Shown here piece after piece: positions 9,933 through 20,788 of a DNA stretch of 64,000 nucleotides. Position numbers and translations under genes: made by a program. The notes under the pieces are model-generated. The model worked only from the letters and a program-made list of their open reading frames with translations. It made no database searches and was not told the origin of the DNA. Source of the stretch: Anthracocystis setariae (Eukaryota > Basidiomycota > Ustilaginomycetes > Ustilaginales > Ustilaginaceae); contig CAKMXJ010000005.1 of NCBI GenBank assembly GCA_928724745.1, positions 860,304-924,303 of the forward strand. The letters run 5' to 3'. Positions within the stretch are counted from its first letter, which is position 1; every line of letters begins with the position of its first letter.

Positions 9933-11541
9933 GTATCGTTGTTGTAGCGAGGCGCGAGAAGGGTGGAGAATGAATTGGCTCAGTGTTGGTAGAGATGTAA
10001 AAGATCTAGACGAGGATGATCAGAGACGGTAGCGAACGTGATGGCGAGAAAGAGGAGCAAGCTGGCGAGCTGGCCTAAGAGATTGGGAAGCAGAGAGTGC
10101 GTTGGGATGAGCCAAAAGAAGAGCTGATGGAGGAGCAAGTGACGGGGACGAGGGTGATGATTGGTGCGATTGCATGTTCCTGTGATAGGTAGACGCGCAA
10201 GTGGATAGCGAAGAACACCGTGATGCACCGAATTCAGGCGGAATGTTGAATTTCGGAGATGGCTGTGGATGGCAAAGCACTGGAAAGGTAGAAGAGCATG
10301 AGGAGCTATGTGAGCAGTGGACTGATGATGAGCGGATCGGTGGGCGATGGCAGCGGCAGCGGCAGCGGCAGTGGCTTGATATGACGAGGACGCGCGTGCG
10401 CTGAGTGGATGAGACGCAACGCGCGAAACAAAGGACAGAATGTGCCGATGCGAAAGAGCGATGTGTTGAGATGATCAACAAGTGGTTGATGATGATATGC
10501 CTGATGATGGGATGGACGGAGAATATGAAAGATGAAGACGGACAGAAGTGTTGAGTGGAGGAAAAAGCGCTTAACTGTGGTTGTCTCTGTCACTGTCACT
10601 GTCACTGTGACTGTGTTGGATGAGAGCGCTCTCGGCGGGCGGACAGACGACAGCACAATTGGCAGAACAGACACGGCAACTGCATCCAACTCGCCACACT
10701 GCTCAGATGCATTCCAATCCTAACCAATCCAATCAATTGATTGCTCAGATTGGTGTGATCGATTTCGGATCCGTCCGCGTCAGCCAGTTCATCATGTTAT
10801 CAAGACAGGTTTGACAACAAAAAATCTGGAAAAATAGCGGGACTGTCACGCTTCAAATGTTACATCTATTCCAAAATATTTAGAATCTCATTTAAAAATT
10901 GCGTCGATAGCAAAAGCGTAAAGGGGCGTGCTGGGGATTACATAAGCCTTCCATCGAATTCCACGCGCCGCGCCACGAAAGCAGCCCAACGGCACCACAC
11001 CTCTCACCCCCTCTCTCTCTCTCTGCTGTTGCTTCTACACCAGTGTGGAGCGGTTCAACTGCATCAACATACGACAGCATAGCAACTGCAAAGTATTCAA
11101 TGAACAGCAACTGGAAGAAAGCTCAACAAAGCATTCTAGCGCCAATGGATGAACCGATCGAAACGAGCCGCAATGCAATGCAATCCAATCCATTGAGATG
11201 CACTACAGTATAGCACAGTCGGAAGCGCCGAATGCCGAGCACAGACCTGCGCCGTGGCTGAGCATTATAATATTTCGAACAAATTTCCAAAGGCAGAGAA
11301 GAGAGAGAGAGTAACTGTAGTTGAGAGTTGGGCCTGGAAAGCACTGGAAAAGAACAACATGGAATCCGAGCCGCGCTGTGGAATCTTCTCAACGTGCAGC
11401 GGTCGGTCCTTGCAATTCTACGACTGCGCTCACAAAGCCCCCTTGGCCCGAATCCATTTATTGGCCACCCTCTTGGCTCCCTCACATCCTCCTTCCCTCC
11501 CTCACCGCACATACCCCGAATCGTTGCATAGCATCTCCATC
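9933..11541. other. Divergent intergenic region between CCR4 and HSP90
   Basis: This 1.6-kb stretch shows no convincing gene; open frames on both strands are short and of low complexity. It contains (CACTGT)n-type repeats (about 10585-10615), a CT-rich tract (about 11010-11025), a poorly conserved AT-rich part (10800-10900), and candidate heat-shock elements close to HSP90. It should hold the long CCR4 leader and the HSP90 promoter. Confidence 0.6.
11381..11388 (+). promoter_or_regulatory. Candidate heat-shock element upstream of HSP90
   Basis: GAATCTTC fits the inverted nGAAnnTTCn unit bound by Hsf1, about 150 bp before the HSP90 ATG. Further GAA units occur nearby (about 11336-11373), and a TATAATA lies at about 11265. 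A full HSE normally needs three units, so this is a reasonable candidate rather than a certain site. Confidence 0.4.
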
Positions 11542-13829
11542 ATGTCCGGCAACACTGAAACCTTTGGCTTCGTAAGTATCTTTCTCGCTATTCCATGCTA
11601 GCGTCGTCGCAACCTATCTGATTGCGGTGCTTGTCCTCGTCGCTACCAACGTCGATTGCCACCTGATTTCCCACACACGTAGAACCTCGGTACTGATCAG
11701 TTTGTTTCTATTCTGCCACCTTGTTACTTTTCTCCCTATAGGCCGCCGACATCAGCCAGCTTCTGGATCTGATCATCAACACTTTCTACTCCAACAAAGA
11801 AATCTTCCTTCGTGAGCTCATCTCCAACTCGTCCGATGCGCTCGACAAGGTTCGCTACAATGCTCTCACCGACCCCTCGATTCTCGAGTCCGAGAAGGAG
11901 CTCTACATCCGCATCACCCCCGACAAGGAAAACAAGTGCCTTACCATCCGTGACACTGGTATCGGTATGACCAAGGCCGACCTTGTCAACAACATCGGTA
12001 CCATTGCCAAGTCCGGTACCAAGGCGTTCATGGAGGCGCTCTCCTCCGGTGCCGATATTTCCATGATCGGTCAGTTCGGTGTCGGTTTCTACTCGGCCTA
12101 TTTGGTCGCCGAGAAGGTTCAGATCATCACCAAGAACAACGATGACGAGCAGTACATCTGGGAGTCGGCTGCCGGTGGTACCTTCACCATCACCCAGGAC
12201 ACCGTCAACCCTTCCATCGGCCGTGGTACCGAGATGCGTCTCTTCCTCAAGGAGGACCAGATGGAGTACCTCGAGGAGAAGCGCATCCGCGAGATCGTCA
12301 AGAAGCACTCCGAGTTCATCTCGTACCCCATCCAGCTCGTCGTCACCAAGGAGGTCGAGAAGGAGGTCGAGGAGGAGGAGGACGAGACCGTCGACGATGA
12401 CGAGAAGAAGGCCAAGATCGAGGAGGTCGACGACGAGGATGCCAAGAAGGACAAGCCCAAGAAGAAGGTCAAGGAGACCCAGACCGAGCAGGAGGAACTC
12501 AACAAGACCAAGCCCCTCTGGACGCGTGACCCCAAGCAGATCTCGGCCGACGAGTACTCGGCCTTTTACAAGTCGCTTTCCAACGACTGGGAGGACCACC
12601 TCGCCGTCAAGCACTTCTCCGTCGAAGGTCAGCTCGAGTTCAAGGCTCTCCTCTTCATCCCCAAGCGCGCCCCCTTCGACCTCTTCGAGACCAAGAAGAA
12701 GCGCAACAACATCAAGCTCTACGTTCGTCGTGTCTTCATCATGGACGACTGCGAGGACATCATCCCCGAATACCTCAACTTTGTCAAGGGCATCGTCGAC
12801 TCGGAAGACCTGCCGCTTAACATCTCGCGTGAGACGCTGCAGCAGAACAAGATCCTCAAGGTGATCCGCAAGAACGTGGTCAAGAAGACGCTCGAGATGA
12901 TCTCGGAAATCGCCGAGGACAAGGACAACTTTGCCAAGTTCTACGAGGCTTTCGGCAAGAACATCAAGCTCGGTATCCACGAGGATGCCACCAACCGTGC
13001 CAAGCTCGCCGAGTTCCTCCGCTTCCACTCGACCAAGTCCGGTGAGGAGATGACTTCGCTCAAGGACTACATCACGCGTATGCCTCAGGATGGCAAGAAC
13101 AACCAGATCTTCTACCTGACCGGCGAGTCGCTCAGCTCGATCCGCGACTCTCCCTTCTTGGAGCGCTTGAAGAAGAAGGGTCTCGAGGTTCTGCTCATGG
13201 TCGACCCCATCGACGAGTACGCCGTCACCCAGCTCAAGGAGTTTGAGGGCAAGAAGCTCGTCTGCGTCTCCAAGGAGGGTCTCGAGCTCGAGGAGTCGGA
13301 CGAGGAGAAGAAGCAGCGCGAGGAGGACACCAAGAACTGCGAGGACCTGTGCAAGACGGTCAAGGAGATCCTCGGTGACAAGGTGGAGAAGGTGGTCGTG
13401 TCGAACCGTATCGTTGGCTCGCCTTGCGTGTTGGTCACCAACACGTTTGGTTGGTCCGCCAACATGGAGCGTATCATGAAGGCGCAGGCTCTTCGTGACT
13501 CGTCCATGTCGCAGTACATGGCTGCCAAGAAGACCCTCGAGCTCAACCCTTCCAACCCCATCGTCAAGGAACTCGCCGCCAAGTCGAGCCAGGACAAGAA
13601 CGACACCACCGTTCGTGACCTCACCGTTCTGCTTTACGAGACTGCCCTCCTTACTTCGGGCTTCACGCTCGAGCAGCCCCACGACTTTGCTAACCGACTC
13701 TACAAGCTCATCTCGCTTGGTCTTTCGATCGATGACACTGGAATCGAGGCCGATGCCGCCGCGGATGACAAGGACGCCGCTGCCACCGAGGAGGTTGCCG
13801 GCGAGTCTGCCATGGAGTCGATCGACTAA
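11542..13829 (+). CDS. HSP90: Hsp90 molecular chaperone (two exons)
   Basis: Hsp90 is the cytosolic ATP-dependent chaperone for kinases, receptors and other clients. Exon 1 (11542-11571) encodes [11 protein letters not shown] 170-bp intron (GTAAGT at 11572, CTATAG ending 11741) follows. Exon 2 (11742-13829) continues [20 protein letters not shown], giving 705 aa, the normal length. The GHKL ATPase motifs are present ([34 protein letters not shown]), as are the acidic charged linker (about residues 215-270) and the middle-domain NISRETLQQ. The C-terminus reads SAMESID, whereas cytosolic Hsp90 normally ends in MEEVD, the dock for TPR co-chaperones. Codon use is very biased (CTC, AAG, GAG), as expected for a highly expressed gene. 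The intron assignment rests on clean splice sites and the perfect family join. Confidence 0.96.
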
Positions 13830-14332
13830 AGAAGAAAAAAGTTGTTTCTACTTGCGGAGATCGACCCCTTGCATGTACTTTACAAAATTCACTCTTAAGA
13901 AAAGTTTGATTGTTTTCCCTTGTTGCATAGCAATTTCACAAGATTGTTGTCCGTCCATTTTGCATTTTCTGTGTGACTGACTGGCTTTAGTTTGGCTTTT
14001 GTATGATGCAGTGTGGGGGATGGATCGGTGGGGATAGATGGGGAGAAGGCGTTTTCGCGGTTGACTTTGATGATGGATGTTCGAGTCTTTGAAGAGGTTG
14101 TCGCGATGCATTTCGCCTTGTGCGTGGCCGCTTCTGAACGACTCTGGTCTGTGTTGGTCACATTGACGGCCTTGAATTGGATCCACTCACCCTCCTTTGA
14201 AACTAGCCCCACCACCATCATCTCACTTTGGTTTTGTGCAGTAGCGGCATTGCGGAATGGTTGCACAATGGGACCGCAGCAAAGCTTCGAGGAAGTGGCC
14301 CAATCAGACAGTTTCTCTCCGTCAAGTTCGGG

Positions 14333-14379
<47 letters not shown>

Positions 14380-14934
14380 CTCCAAGGAACCAGCCTCGGG
14401 CATTGAAGTTGACAGATATAGCGCTGAGACGAGGCGAGACCAAAGAGCCTTTCATGTGTCCGATTCAATTCCGCAGAGCAGATTTTGTGAGCATAATTTG
14501 ACAGCCAAGCATCAGAACTCTAACGCAAACGACTTTCAACAGCTTGCCAAGGATACTTACACTGTATTTGCCGCTCCTTGGCACACGGAACCATCAGTCG
14601 TTGACGCGGTTAAGCACGCTAACTATCCCTGCTTCCAACATAGCTATACTGAAAGGCAGGTGACGTCTGCTTGGGAGTATTGGCATCACTTCAATCTCTT
14701 GATAGCCACACTTGAGCGTGACATACAAGAAAACTGATATCGGTTCTCTCGGCCGTGACATATTACCGCCCTTTTTAGACGACCACCTTTCCCCACAATT
14801 GTACAAAGAAACCAGCTCGTTCGGTACATATTGATTGAGCTTGTTCTGCTTGTGCATCGTCCTTCCTCCTTCTTTTCTGTCTCTGCTACCCAGTCTACCC
14901 CGCCCGCAAGAATCCTCCGCTAATACCTTTCAGA
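13830..14934. other. Intergenic region with a 45-nt poly(T) run
   Basis: No supported gene lies in this 1.1 kb. A perfect run of 45 T occupies 14335-14379; the frames that cross it are artefacts of the run. The rest is unremarkable and probably holds the HSP90 3' end and the promoter of the next gene. Confidence 0.55.
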
Positions 14935-16248
14935 ATGCCAATCGATTCCACCACAGACAACACGACAAACGTCGCCGCTGCTGCCAAACCAACCTCTACC
15001 TTATCAACCGTCACCCCACCACCCCATCCAACACCGGAACAAATCGCAGCTTCGGCTCGCCGCTATTACCTCTTCGGCTACCCCATCTCTCACTCTGCCA
15101 GTCCTGCGTTCCAGAACGTCATGTTGCAATCCATCGCACCTATCGCTTTCCCCAGATCCGAGTCCCAGACCTTTTACCCAACCTACTCGCTTAAGGACAC
15201 TGAAACTGTCGATGCGCCTCACTTTCGATCCCTGGTTCGACAAGACCCCCTCTTCGCAGGTGCTGGAGTCACGATGCCGCTCAAGGTAGCCGTCACCGCC
15301 AATCTCGGCTCGCACGGTGTGATCGACGAGCTTAGCGAAGCAGGAAAAGCAACGCAAACAGTCAACACCATCATTGCTACGCCTCAACCCGCCGGCAAGC
15401 CAAGAAAAATGATCGGTACCAACACTGATTACCTCGGCATTGCCCACGCTCTCCTTCGAGGTATGGCGGAGATCAATGGCGAGGATCGCATCACAAAGTA
15501 CTTGGATCCTCGCCTGCCGTACAAGGCTAGGTTCGTGTTCCCCAAGAACGAGCATGGACAGACTTACTCTGCTTTCATCATCGGCTCAGGTGGTACTTGC
15601 AGGTCTGCAGTGTATGCTGTTTCTCAGCTTGGCCTCTCGCCCATCTACCTTTTGAACCGCGACGCTGAAGAGACCCAGGCGGTGGTTGATCATTTTGGTG
15701 CTTCGCTCGATCTTCGTCCCCTTCGCTCGGTGGAGGCGTACGAAGCAGAAGAGAGCAAACGACAGAGTGGAGAATTTGGCGCAATCGCATGCGCCGTAGG
15801 AGCCATTCCAGCCTTTACGCCGCAAACAGAGTCCGAAAAGATGGTTTATACCTTGGCGGAGAAATTCTTCTCCACTCCATCCCCTTCCGCTCCTTCTGCT
15901 GGCACCTCTTCGACCTTGAGTACGCTTGACAGTGGCGAGACACTGGTTCCATTGCCGCTGCCACCGAAGCGCCCGTTCTTGGACATGTGCTACAAACCGC
16001 GACAAACCCCGCTTCTGACAATGGCAGAATCCTTGGGATGGCTACCAATCGGTGGAGTGGAAGCTATGGTAGAACAAGGCTTGGCACAAGCAAGAATGTG
16101 GGCCGCAACAGCACACGCCTTTGCAGATGGCAAGGAAAGCTTCGATCCCATTCCGTATGCAGTCAAGGCAGGTGACCAGGGTCCAGTGGGCGCCGAGGTA
16201 GAAGAGAAAGCGAGGGAAATGGCCAAGGCGATGTTGGATATCAATTAA
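14935..16248 (+). CDS. Shikimate/quinate 5-dehydrogenase-like protein (AroE fold)
   Basis: This 437-aa protein has the two-domain AroE fold. The substrate-binding part shows YLFGYPISHSASPAF (SHS at 52-54), GVTMPLK with the catalytic Lys K117, QTVNT (N144) and NTDYLGI with D165. The nucleotide-binding part shows FIIGSGGTCRSA (about 214-225) followed by LLNRD (239-243), where NADP-specific enzymes normally have NRT. The family end motif is present (TMAESLGWLPIGGVEAMVEQG). Fungi usually make shikimate with the pentafunctional Aro1, so a stand-alone copy more likely serves quinate/shikimate catabolism or a related hydroxy-acid reaction (inference). It is about 100 residues longer than bacterial AroE, with an N-terminal Thr/Pro leader and a Ser/Thr loop near 310-325. 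The copia element lies 198 bp downstream. Confidence 0.85.
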   Translation: MPIDSTTDNTTNVAAAAKPTSTLSTVTPPPHPTPEQIAASARRYYLFGYPISHSASPAFQNVMLQSIAPIAFPRSESQTFYPTYSLKDTETVDAPHFRSLVRQDPLFAGAGVTMPLKVAVTANLGSHGVIDELSEAGKATQTVNTIIATPQPAGKPRKMIGTNTDYLGIAHALLRGMAEINGEDRITKYLDPRLPYKARFVFPKNEHGQTYSAFIIGSGGTCRSAVYAVSQLGLSPIYLLNRDAEETQAVVDHFGASLDLRPLRSVEAYEAEESKRQSGEFGAIACAVGAIPAFTPQTESEKMVYTLAEKFFSTPSPSAPSAGTSSTLSTLDSGETLVPLPLPPKRPFLDMCYKPRQTPLLTMAESLGWLPIGGVEAMVEQGLAQARMWAATAHAFADGKESFDPIPYAVKAGDQGPVGAEVEEKAREMAKAMLDIN

Positions 16249-16446
16249 ATGTCACTCTAACTCAAGTCACAGACGGCAATTTCGAGGCATTTGACTTCAT
16301 TCGTTAAGTCAAAATGCAACAGCCAAAGCCATCCGAGCATCATCATCAAGCAAGCAAAGCAGCGTGAATAATCAGCAGCTTCGGTTACGGCGAATTTTTG
16401 TTGACAGTTAGTTAATTTGCTTGCGCCCAATCCAACAGCGCCGGTG

Positions 16447-16586
16447 TGTTGCGGGACGCGCATAAGGAAAATTTTTGTAACCCAGCTAAAATCACGGATA
16501 TATAACCCGGCCGGGAAGGGCCAGGAAAATCCCCCAGAAATTCAACTTTCATACTTTCTTCATTGCGCACTTTCAGAAGCGCAACA
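16447..16586 (+). repeat. 5' LTR of the copia element
   Basis: A 140-bp LTR with 6-bp inverted ends (TGTTGC...GCAACA). A TATATAA at about 16498-16504 is a likely TATA box for the genomic RNA. Confidence 0.95.
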
Positions 16587-16603
16587 GGTTATGAGCCCAA
16601 CTG
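16587..16603 (+). promoter_or_regulatory. Primer-binding site matching a tRNA-Met anticodon arm
   Basis: The bases just after the LTR, GGTTATGAGCCCAACTG, are the reverse complement of a sequence containing CTCATAA, the typical anticodon loop of a CAU (Met) tRNA. A normal PBS starts with TGG to pair with the CCA end of tRNA. Pairing with the anticodon arm instead suggests priming by a tRNA fragment cut in the anticodon loop, as known for Drosophila copia. Confidence 0.6.
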
Positions 16604-16707
16604 CGCGCGCATAACTCACCCACTTTACATCAAGAACTGCGCACAGCGCACTTACGCACTACGCACTTTTACGCACTTGCGCACTTGCGCACTTTACGCA
16701 CTTCAAG

Positions 16708-19700
16708 ATGGACAAGGACAAGTACTCGCAGCTGCCTCAGCTTACTGGAGGAGATGGATACTTTGAGTGGGCGGAGCAGATGCGCTATGTGCTCATGCGC
16801 AAGGGAAGAAAGGTCTGGCTAGCTGCGCAGGGCGACTATGTGCGCCCTGGTTTTGCGCAGGAGACAGACATCAAGGTTATCAGCGGAGATGCGCTTGATG
16901 CGCAGATGCGCAAACTTGATGAATGGGAGGATGCAAACAATTCTGCGCTTGCCCTCATTGGTAGCTGCGTGGCGCCGCACTTGCGCCACATGCTGCGCGG
17001 TGAGGAGAATGCGCACAAGGCCTGGTGCGCACTCAAGACGCACTTCCAGGAAGGTTTGGTGCGCCGCATTGAGCAGCTTCAAGAAGCGCTCAGGAATGCG
17101 CACCAAGTGCGCGGCGCAGAATCCTTTGACAGGTTTGTTGCAGAGATTACTACACTTGCAGACAAGTTGGCTGCAGTGGGGGTTGAAGTCAGCGCACTTC
17201 AGAAAACAACTGCGCTGATCAGGGGTGCGCGCAAGGAGCTGCTCCCCTGGACAGCTGCGCTGGAGGTGGAACTGAACAGGTACCACATGGAGCGCGCAGA
17301 TGGTAAGGATACCATGGATGGATCTGTATTTGACCGCGCAGTGCGCACACTGCGCGCAGCAGATCAGGGACTGCCTCAGCAGTCAACTGCGTTGGTTGCG
17401 CACAACAATGTGCGCAGCGGCAACAGCGTAGGGAAACGCAGGTGCTACACCTGCGGGGAGCAGGGTCACTTTAAGAAGGATTGCAAGAAGCGCGCGCAGG
17501 TGCGCACTTCTGAAGTCATCCAGGGAAGTGGGACGCCGGGAAGCCAGGGTGCGCAGCAGGGTGCAGGGTTAACTGCAGCTGCGCTTGGCATGGCGCACTT
17601 CCAAGAAGGATGGATCCTGGACAGCGGTGCAACTGCGCACATGACTGGGCACATTGGCGCATTCAAGACCCTGGAGCCATATGATGACACTGTAGTCATT
17701 GGGAATGGTGCGCACCTGCGCGTGCGCGGAAAAGGAGAAATCTGGTTAAGCGCAGATCTAGGCGCAGGAAAGACCAGGGAGGTTTACCTCAGGGATGTCT
17801 GGTATGTTCCAGACTTGAAGGTCAACCTACTATCTGCAGATAGGGCGCAGGCCCTTGGCGCAGAGGTGCGCCTCACCAAGTGCGGCGCAACAATTACGGA
17901 TTGCGCAGGCAATCTCATCTGCACAGGTGTGCGCAGGAACAATGCAACCTGGATCAACGCAGTTGAGATCTGCGCAGGTGCGCACAATGCGCAGGACTTC
18001 AGAACTATTGGTTCTGGTGCGCAGGTTGCGCAGGCTTTCAGCGCTGTTGGCGCAGCTGCAAATGCTGCCCAAGGTGCGCAGAAAGGGGAAACTATGGATG
18101 TGTGGCACAAGCGCCTGGGACACATCAGCAAGAGGGCAATTAAAGGTGCGCAGGAACATGTGCGCGGCCTGAACATTGCGGATAGCGCAGAAGAGGAGGA
18201 CATGCGCACATGCGAGCCCTGCATTGCAGCCAAGCATGCGCGCAGTCCATTCCCTCCTGGGCAGGGGCGCGCAACTGCGCCTTTGGAACTCATCCACAGT
18301 GATGTGATGGGCAAGCTCCCTGATGCAACTATCAGTGGAGAGGAGTATGCCATCACTTTCACAGATGATGCGTCGTGCGCAACCTGGGTTGCGCTGATGC
18401 GCAACAAGTCAGAAGCGCTTGCGCACTTCAGGGACTTCAAGGCGCACGCAGAGACGCAGTATGGTGCGCAGATAAGAAGGCTGCGCACAGACAATGGCTC
18501 AGAGTACCTGAACGCACCTTTCCAGGAATACTTGCGCCATTGTGGTATTGCGCATGAGCGCACTACACCCTACACTCCACAGCAGAATGGAGTGGCAGAG
18601 CGCACCAACCGGACCCTCATGGATATGGTGCGCAGCATGCTGATGCATGCGCAGATGCCCAAGTCATTCTGGGGAGATGCGCTGCGCTATGCAGCATGGA
18701 TCAAGATGCGCACACCAAGGCGCGCGCTGAAGGGAGGGACGCCCTATGAGGTTCTCAAGAAGGAGAAGCCTGACATCAGCTGCGCGCGCACCTTTGGTTG
18801 CCGCGCATGGGTGCACATCCCAGAAGAGCGGCGCAAGAAACTTGATGCGCGCTCTGCACCATTCATCTTCATAGGCCTTGAAGATGGGATCAAGGGCGCA
18901 AAGGTGCGCAATCCTCTCAACATGCGCACTTCATATTCCAGAGATGTTATCTTTGATGAGCGCACTTTGGGCATTCAGGAGGTAGATGCAGATGCATTCC
19001 CTGAAGAAGAGGATGAGGAAGCGCAGGTGGAGATGCAGCTTGGTGCGCAGGTTGATGCGCAGCCAAGCGCACCTGACCTGGGTGCGCACCTGGACTCTGA
19101 TGAAGAGGATCTGGAGGTGGAGCGTGCACTTATGGCACATGCGCATGTTGCGCAGCAGGTTAGTCAGGATCCGCGCAGCATTGATGAAGCGCGCAGCAGG
19201 CCTGACTGGATGCAGTGGGAGGTGGCAATCAAGAAGGAGCTTGCCAGTCTGGAGAACAACAAGACTTGGGAGCTTGCGCACTTGCCACCTGGACGCGCAC
19301 CTGTAGGATCTAAGTGGGTCTTCAAGATCAAGCTCAAGGCAGATGGCGCAGTTGACAAGTACAAAGCGCGTCTGGTTGCGCAGGGGTTTACGCAGCGCGC
19401 AGGCATAGACTATGAGGAGACTTTTGCGCCAGTGTTGAAGTTTGCAACACTGCGCCTCCTCATTGCACTTGCTGCGCGCAACAACTGGTATGCGCACCAG
19501 ATGGATGTTGAAACTGCATACCTCAATGGCGAGCTGGAGGAAGAGATCTATATGCTCCCACCACCAGGATATGCGCAGGACAACAGAGTTTGCAAACTGC
19601 GCAAGGCCCTGTATGGGCTAAAGCAGGCTGGGCGCACTTGGTACATCAAGATTGATAAGTGGCTCAGGGATCAGGGCTATGTGCGCATTGAGTCAGACCA

Positions 19701-20700
19701 TGGACTCTATGTGCGCATGCGCCCTGCGCACATCATCATTGCGCTGTATGTTGATGATGTGATCATCCTCACACAGGATGCGCGCGCACTTGCAGAGGCA
19801 AAGCGCGCACTTTCATCTTCCTTCAAGATGACAGATGGAGGCGCACTTGAGTCCATCTTGGGCATGCAGGTGACGTGGGACAAGGCGCACATCAAGATTG
19901 CACAAAGCGCATACCTGCGCAGGATCTTGGAGCGCAACCAGATGCAGGACTGCAATGCAGTGGGCGCACCCATGGCCAGTGGGGGTTGCGCAGAGGGGCA
20001 GTTGCTGGGCGCAGAGGAAGCTGCGCAGTATCAGTCCAACATTGGCGCACTTCTGTATGCTGCGCGCATGACTAGGCCTGACATTGCATACGCAGTTCAG
20101 TACCTGAGCCGCAGCATCAGGGCACCAACTACTGCGCACGCAGCTGCGCTGAAACATTTGCTGCGCTACATCAAGGGAACGCTGGAGCTAGGGATCCACT
20201 ATCCCAGAGGTGTGCGCGCAGGGCTGGAAGCATGGAGTGACTCTGACTGGGCTGGAGATGCGCAGAGCAGGAAGTCAACTACTGGGTGCGCACTTATGTA
20301 CAACTGCGCACCAGTGAACTGGATTGCAAAGCAGCAACCCATAGTTGCGCTCTCATCTACAGAGGCAGAGTATATTGCCATGACAGAGGCAACCAAGGAG
20401 ATCCAGTGGTTCAGGGAGACACTGAGCGCACTTGGGCAGGAGGAAAGTGCGCGCACGCAGTTGTTTGTTGACAACAATGGTGCGCGCCTGCTGGCGCAGG
20501 ACGCCAGGTTCCACCCGCGCACAAAGCACATTGGGGTGCGCTTCCACTACATCAGATCATGCGTTGCACAGGGCATAGTGGAATGTGCGCAGGTGGGTAC
20601 ACTTGACCAGGTTGCTGATGCGCTGACCAAAGCGCTGGGACCAGTCAAGGTGCGCGAGGCCAACATGAAGTTGTGCCTTGTGGCTGAGACTGCGCACTAA
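16708..20700 (+). CDS. copia Gag-Pol polyprotein
   Basis: This 1330-aa single frame has Ty1/copia order. Gag (about 1-240) ends in a CCHC knuckle, CYTCGEQGHFKKDC, from C246. Protease has DSGAT (D305). A GAG-pre-integrase HHCC zinc domain (WHKRLGH...CEPC) follows. Integrase starts at HSDVMG (D532) and contains RTDNGSEY and the Glu of QQNGVAER. Reverse transcriptase shows WVFKIKLKADG, QMDVETAYLNGEL and YVDD (from 1014). RNase H shows SDSDWAGD and ALSSTEAEY. No stop or frameshift is seen, so the element may be active. Gag and Pol share one frame with no separate start, so their ratio must be set by processing or another route. Codon use is dominated by GCGCA- and TGCGC-containing pairs unlike any neighbour. 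Confidence 0.97.
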   Translation: MDKDKYSQLPQLTGGDGYFEWAEQMRYVLMRKGRKVWLAAQGDYVRPGFAQETDIKVISGDALDAQMRKLDEWEDANNSALALIGSCVAPHLRHMLRGEENAHKAWCALKTHFQEGLVRRIEQLQEALRNAHQVRGAESFDRFVAEITTLADKLAAVGVEVSALQKTTALIRGARKELLPWTAALEVELNRYHMERADGKDTMDGSVFDRAVRTLRAADQGLPQQSTALVAHNNVRSGNSVGKRRCYTCGEQGHFKKDCKKRAQVRTSEVIQGSGTPGSQGAQQGAGLTAAALGMAHFQEGWILDSGATAHMTGHIGAFKTLEPYDDTVVIGNGAHLRVRGKGEIWLSADLGAGKTREVYLRDVWYVPDLKVNLLSADRAQALGAEVRLTKCGATITDCAGNLICTGVRRNNATWINAVEICAGAHNAQDFRTIGSGAQVAQAFSAVGAAANAAQGAQKGETMDVWHKRLGHISKRAIKGAQEHVRGLNIADSAEEEDMRTCEPCIAAKHARSPFPPGQGRATAPLELIHSDVMGKLPDATISGEEYAITFTDDASCATWVALMRNKSEALAHFRDFKAHAETQYGAQIRRLRTDNGSEYLNAPFQEYLRHCGIAHERTTPYTPQQNGVAERTNRTLMDMVRSMLMHAQMPKSFWGDALRYAAWIKMRTPRRALKGGTPYEVLKKEKPDISCARTFGCRAWVHIPEERRKKLDARSAPFIFIGLEDGIKGAKVRNPLNMRTSYSRDVIFDERTLGIQEVDADAFPEEEDEEAQVEMQLGAQVDAQPSAPDLGAHLDSDEEDLEVERALMAHAHVAQQVSQDPRSIDEARSRPDWMQWEVAIKKELASLENNKTWELAHLPPGRAPVGSKWVFKIKLKADGAVDKYKARLVAQGFTQRAGIDYEETFAPVLKFATLRLLIALAARNNWYAHQMDVETAYLNGELEEEIYMLPPPGYAQDNRVCKLRKALYGLKQAGRTWYIKIDKWLRDQGYVRIESDHGLYVRMRPAHIIIALYVDDVIILTQDARALAEAKRALSSSFKMTDGGALESILGMQVTWDKAHIKIAQSAYLRRILERNQMQDCNAVGAPMASGGCAEGQLLGAEEAAQYQSNIGALLYAARMTRPDIAYAVQYLSRSIRAPTTAHAAALKHLLRYIKGTLELGIHYPRGVRAGLEAWSDSDWAGDAQSRKSTTGCALMYNCAPVNWIAKQQPIVALSSTEAEYIAMTEATKEIQWFRETLSALGQEESARTQLFVDNNGARLLAQDARFHPRTKHIGVRFHYIRSCVAQGIVECAQVGTLDQVADALTKALGPVKVREANMKLCLVAETAH

Positions 20701-20788
20701 GTGCGCAGTGAGATGGGGGCATGTGATGGGTTTCATGCGCAGATCACCTCAGGTAGACTCTTGCAGTGCCCTTATGCACGAGTGGGGG

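Noticed and set aside
11736..13682. 648-codon open frame antisense to HSP90
   Set aside because: It is a shadow of the strongly biased HSP90 codon use; the Leu/Val/Asp-only composition matches no protein family.
14013..14737. Overlapping frames through the poly(T) run
   Set aside because: They translate a 45-nt homopolymer as poly-Phe and have no supporting motifs.
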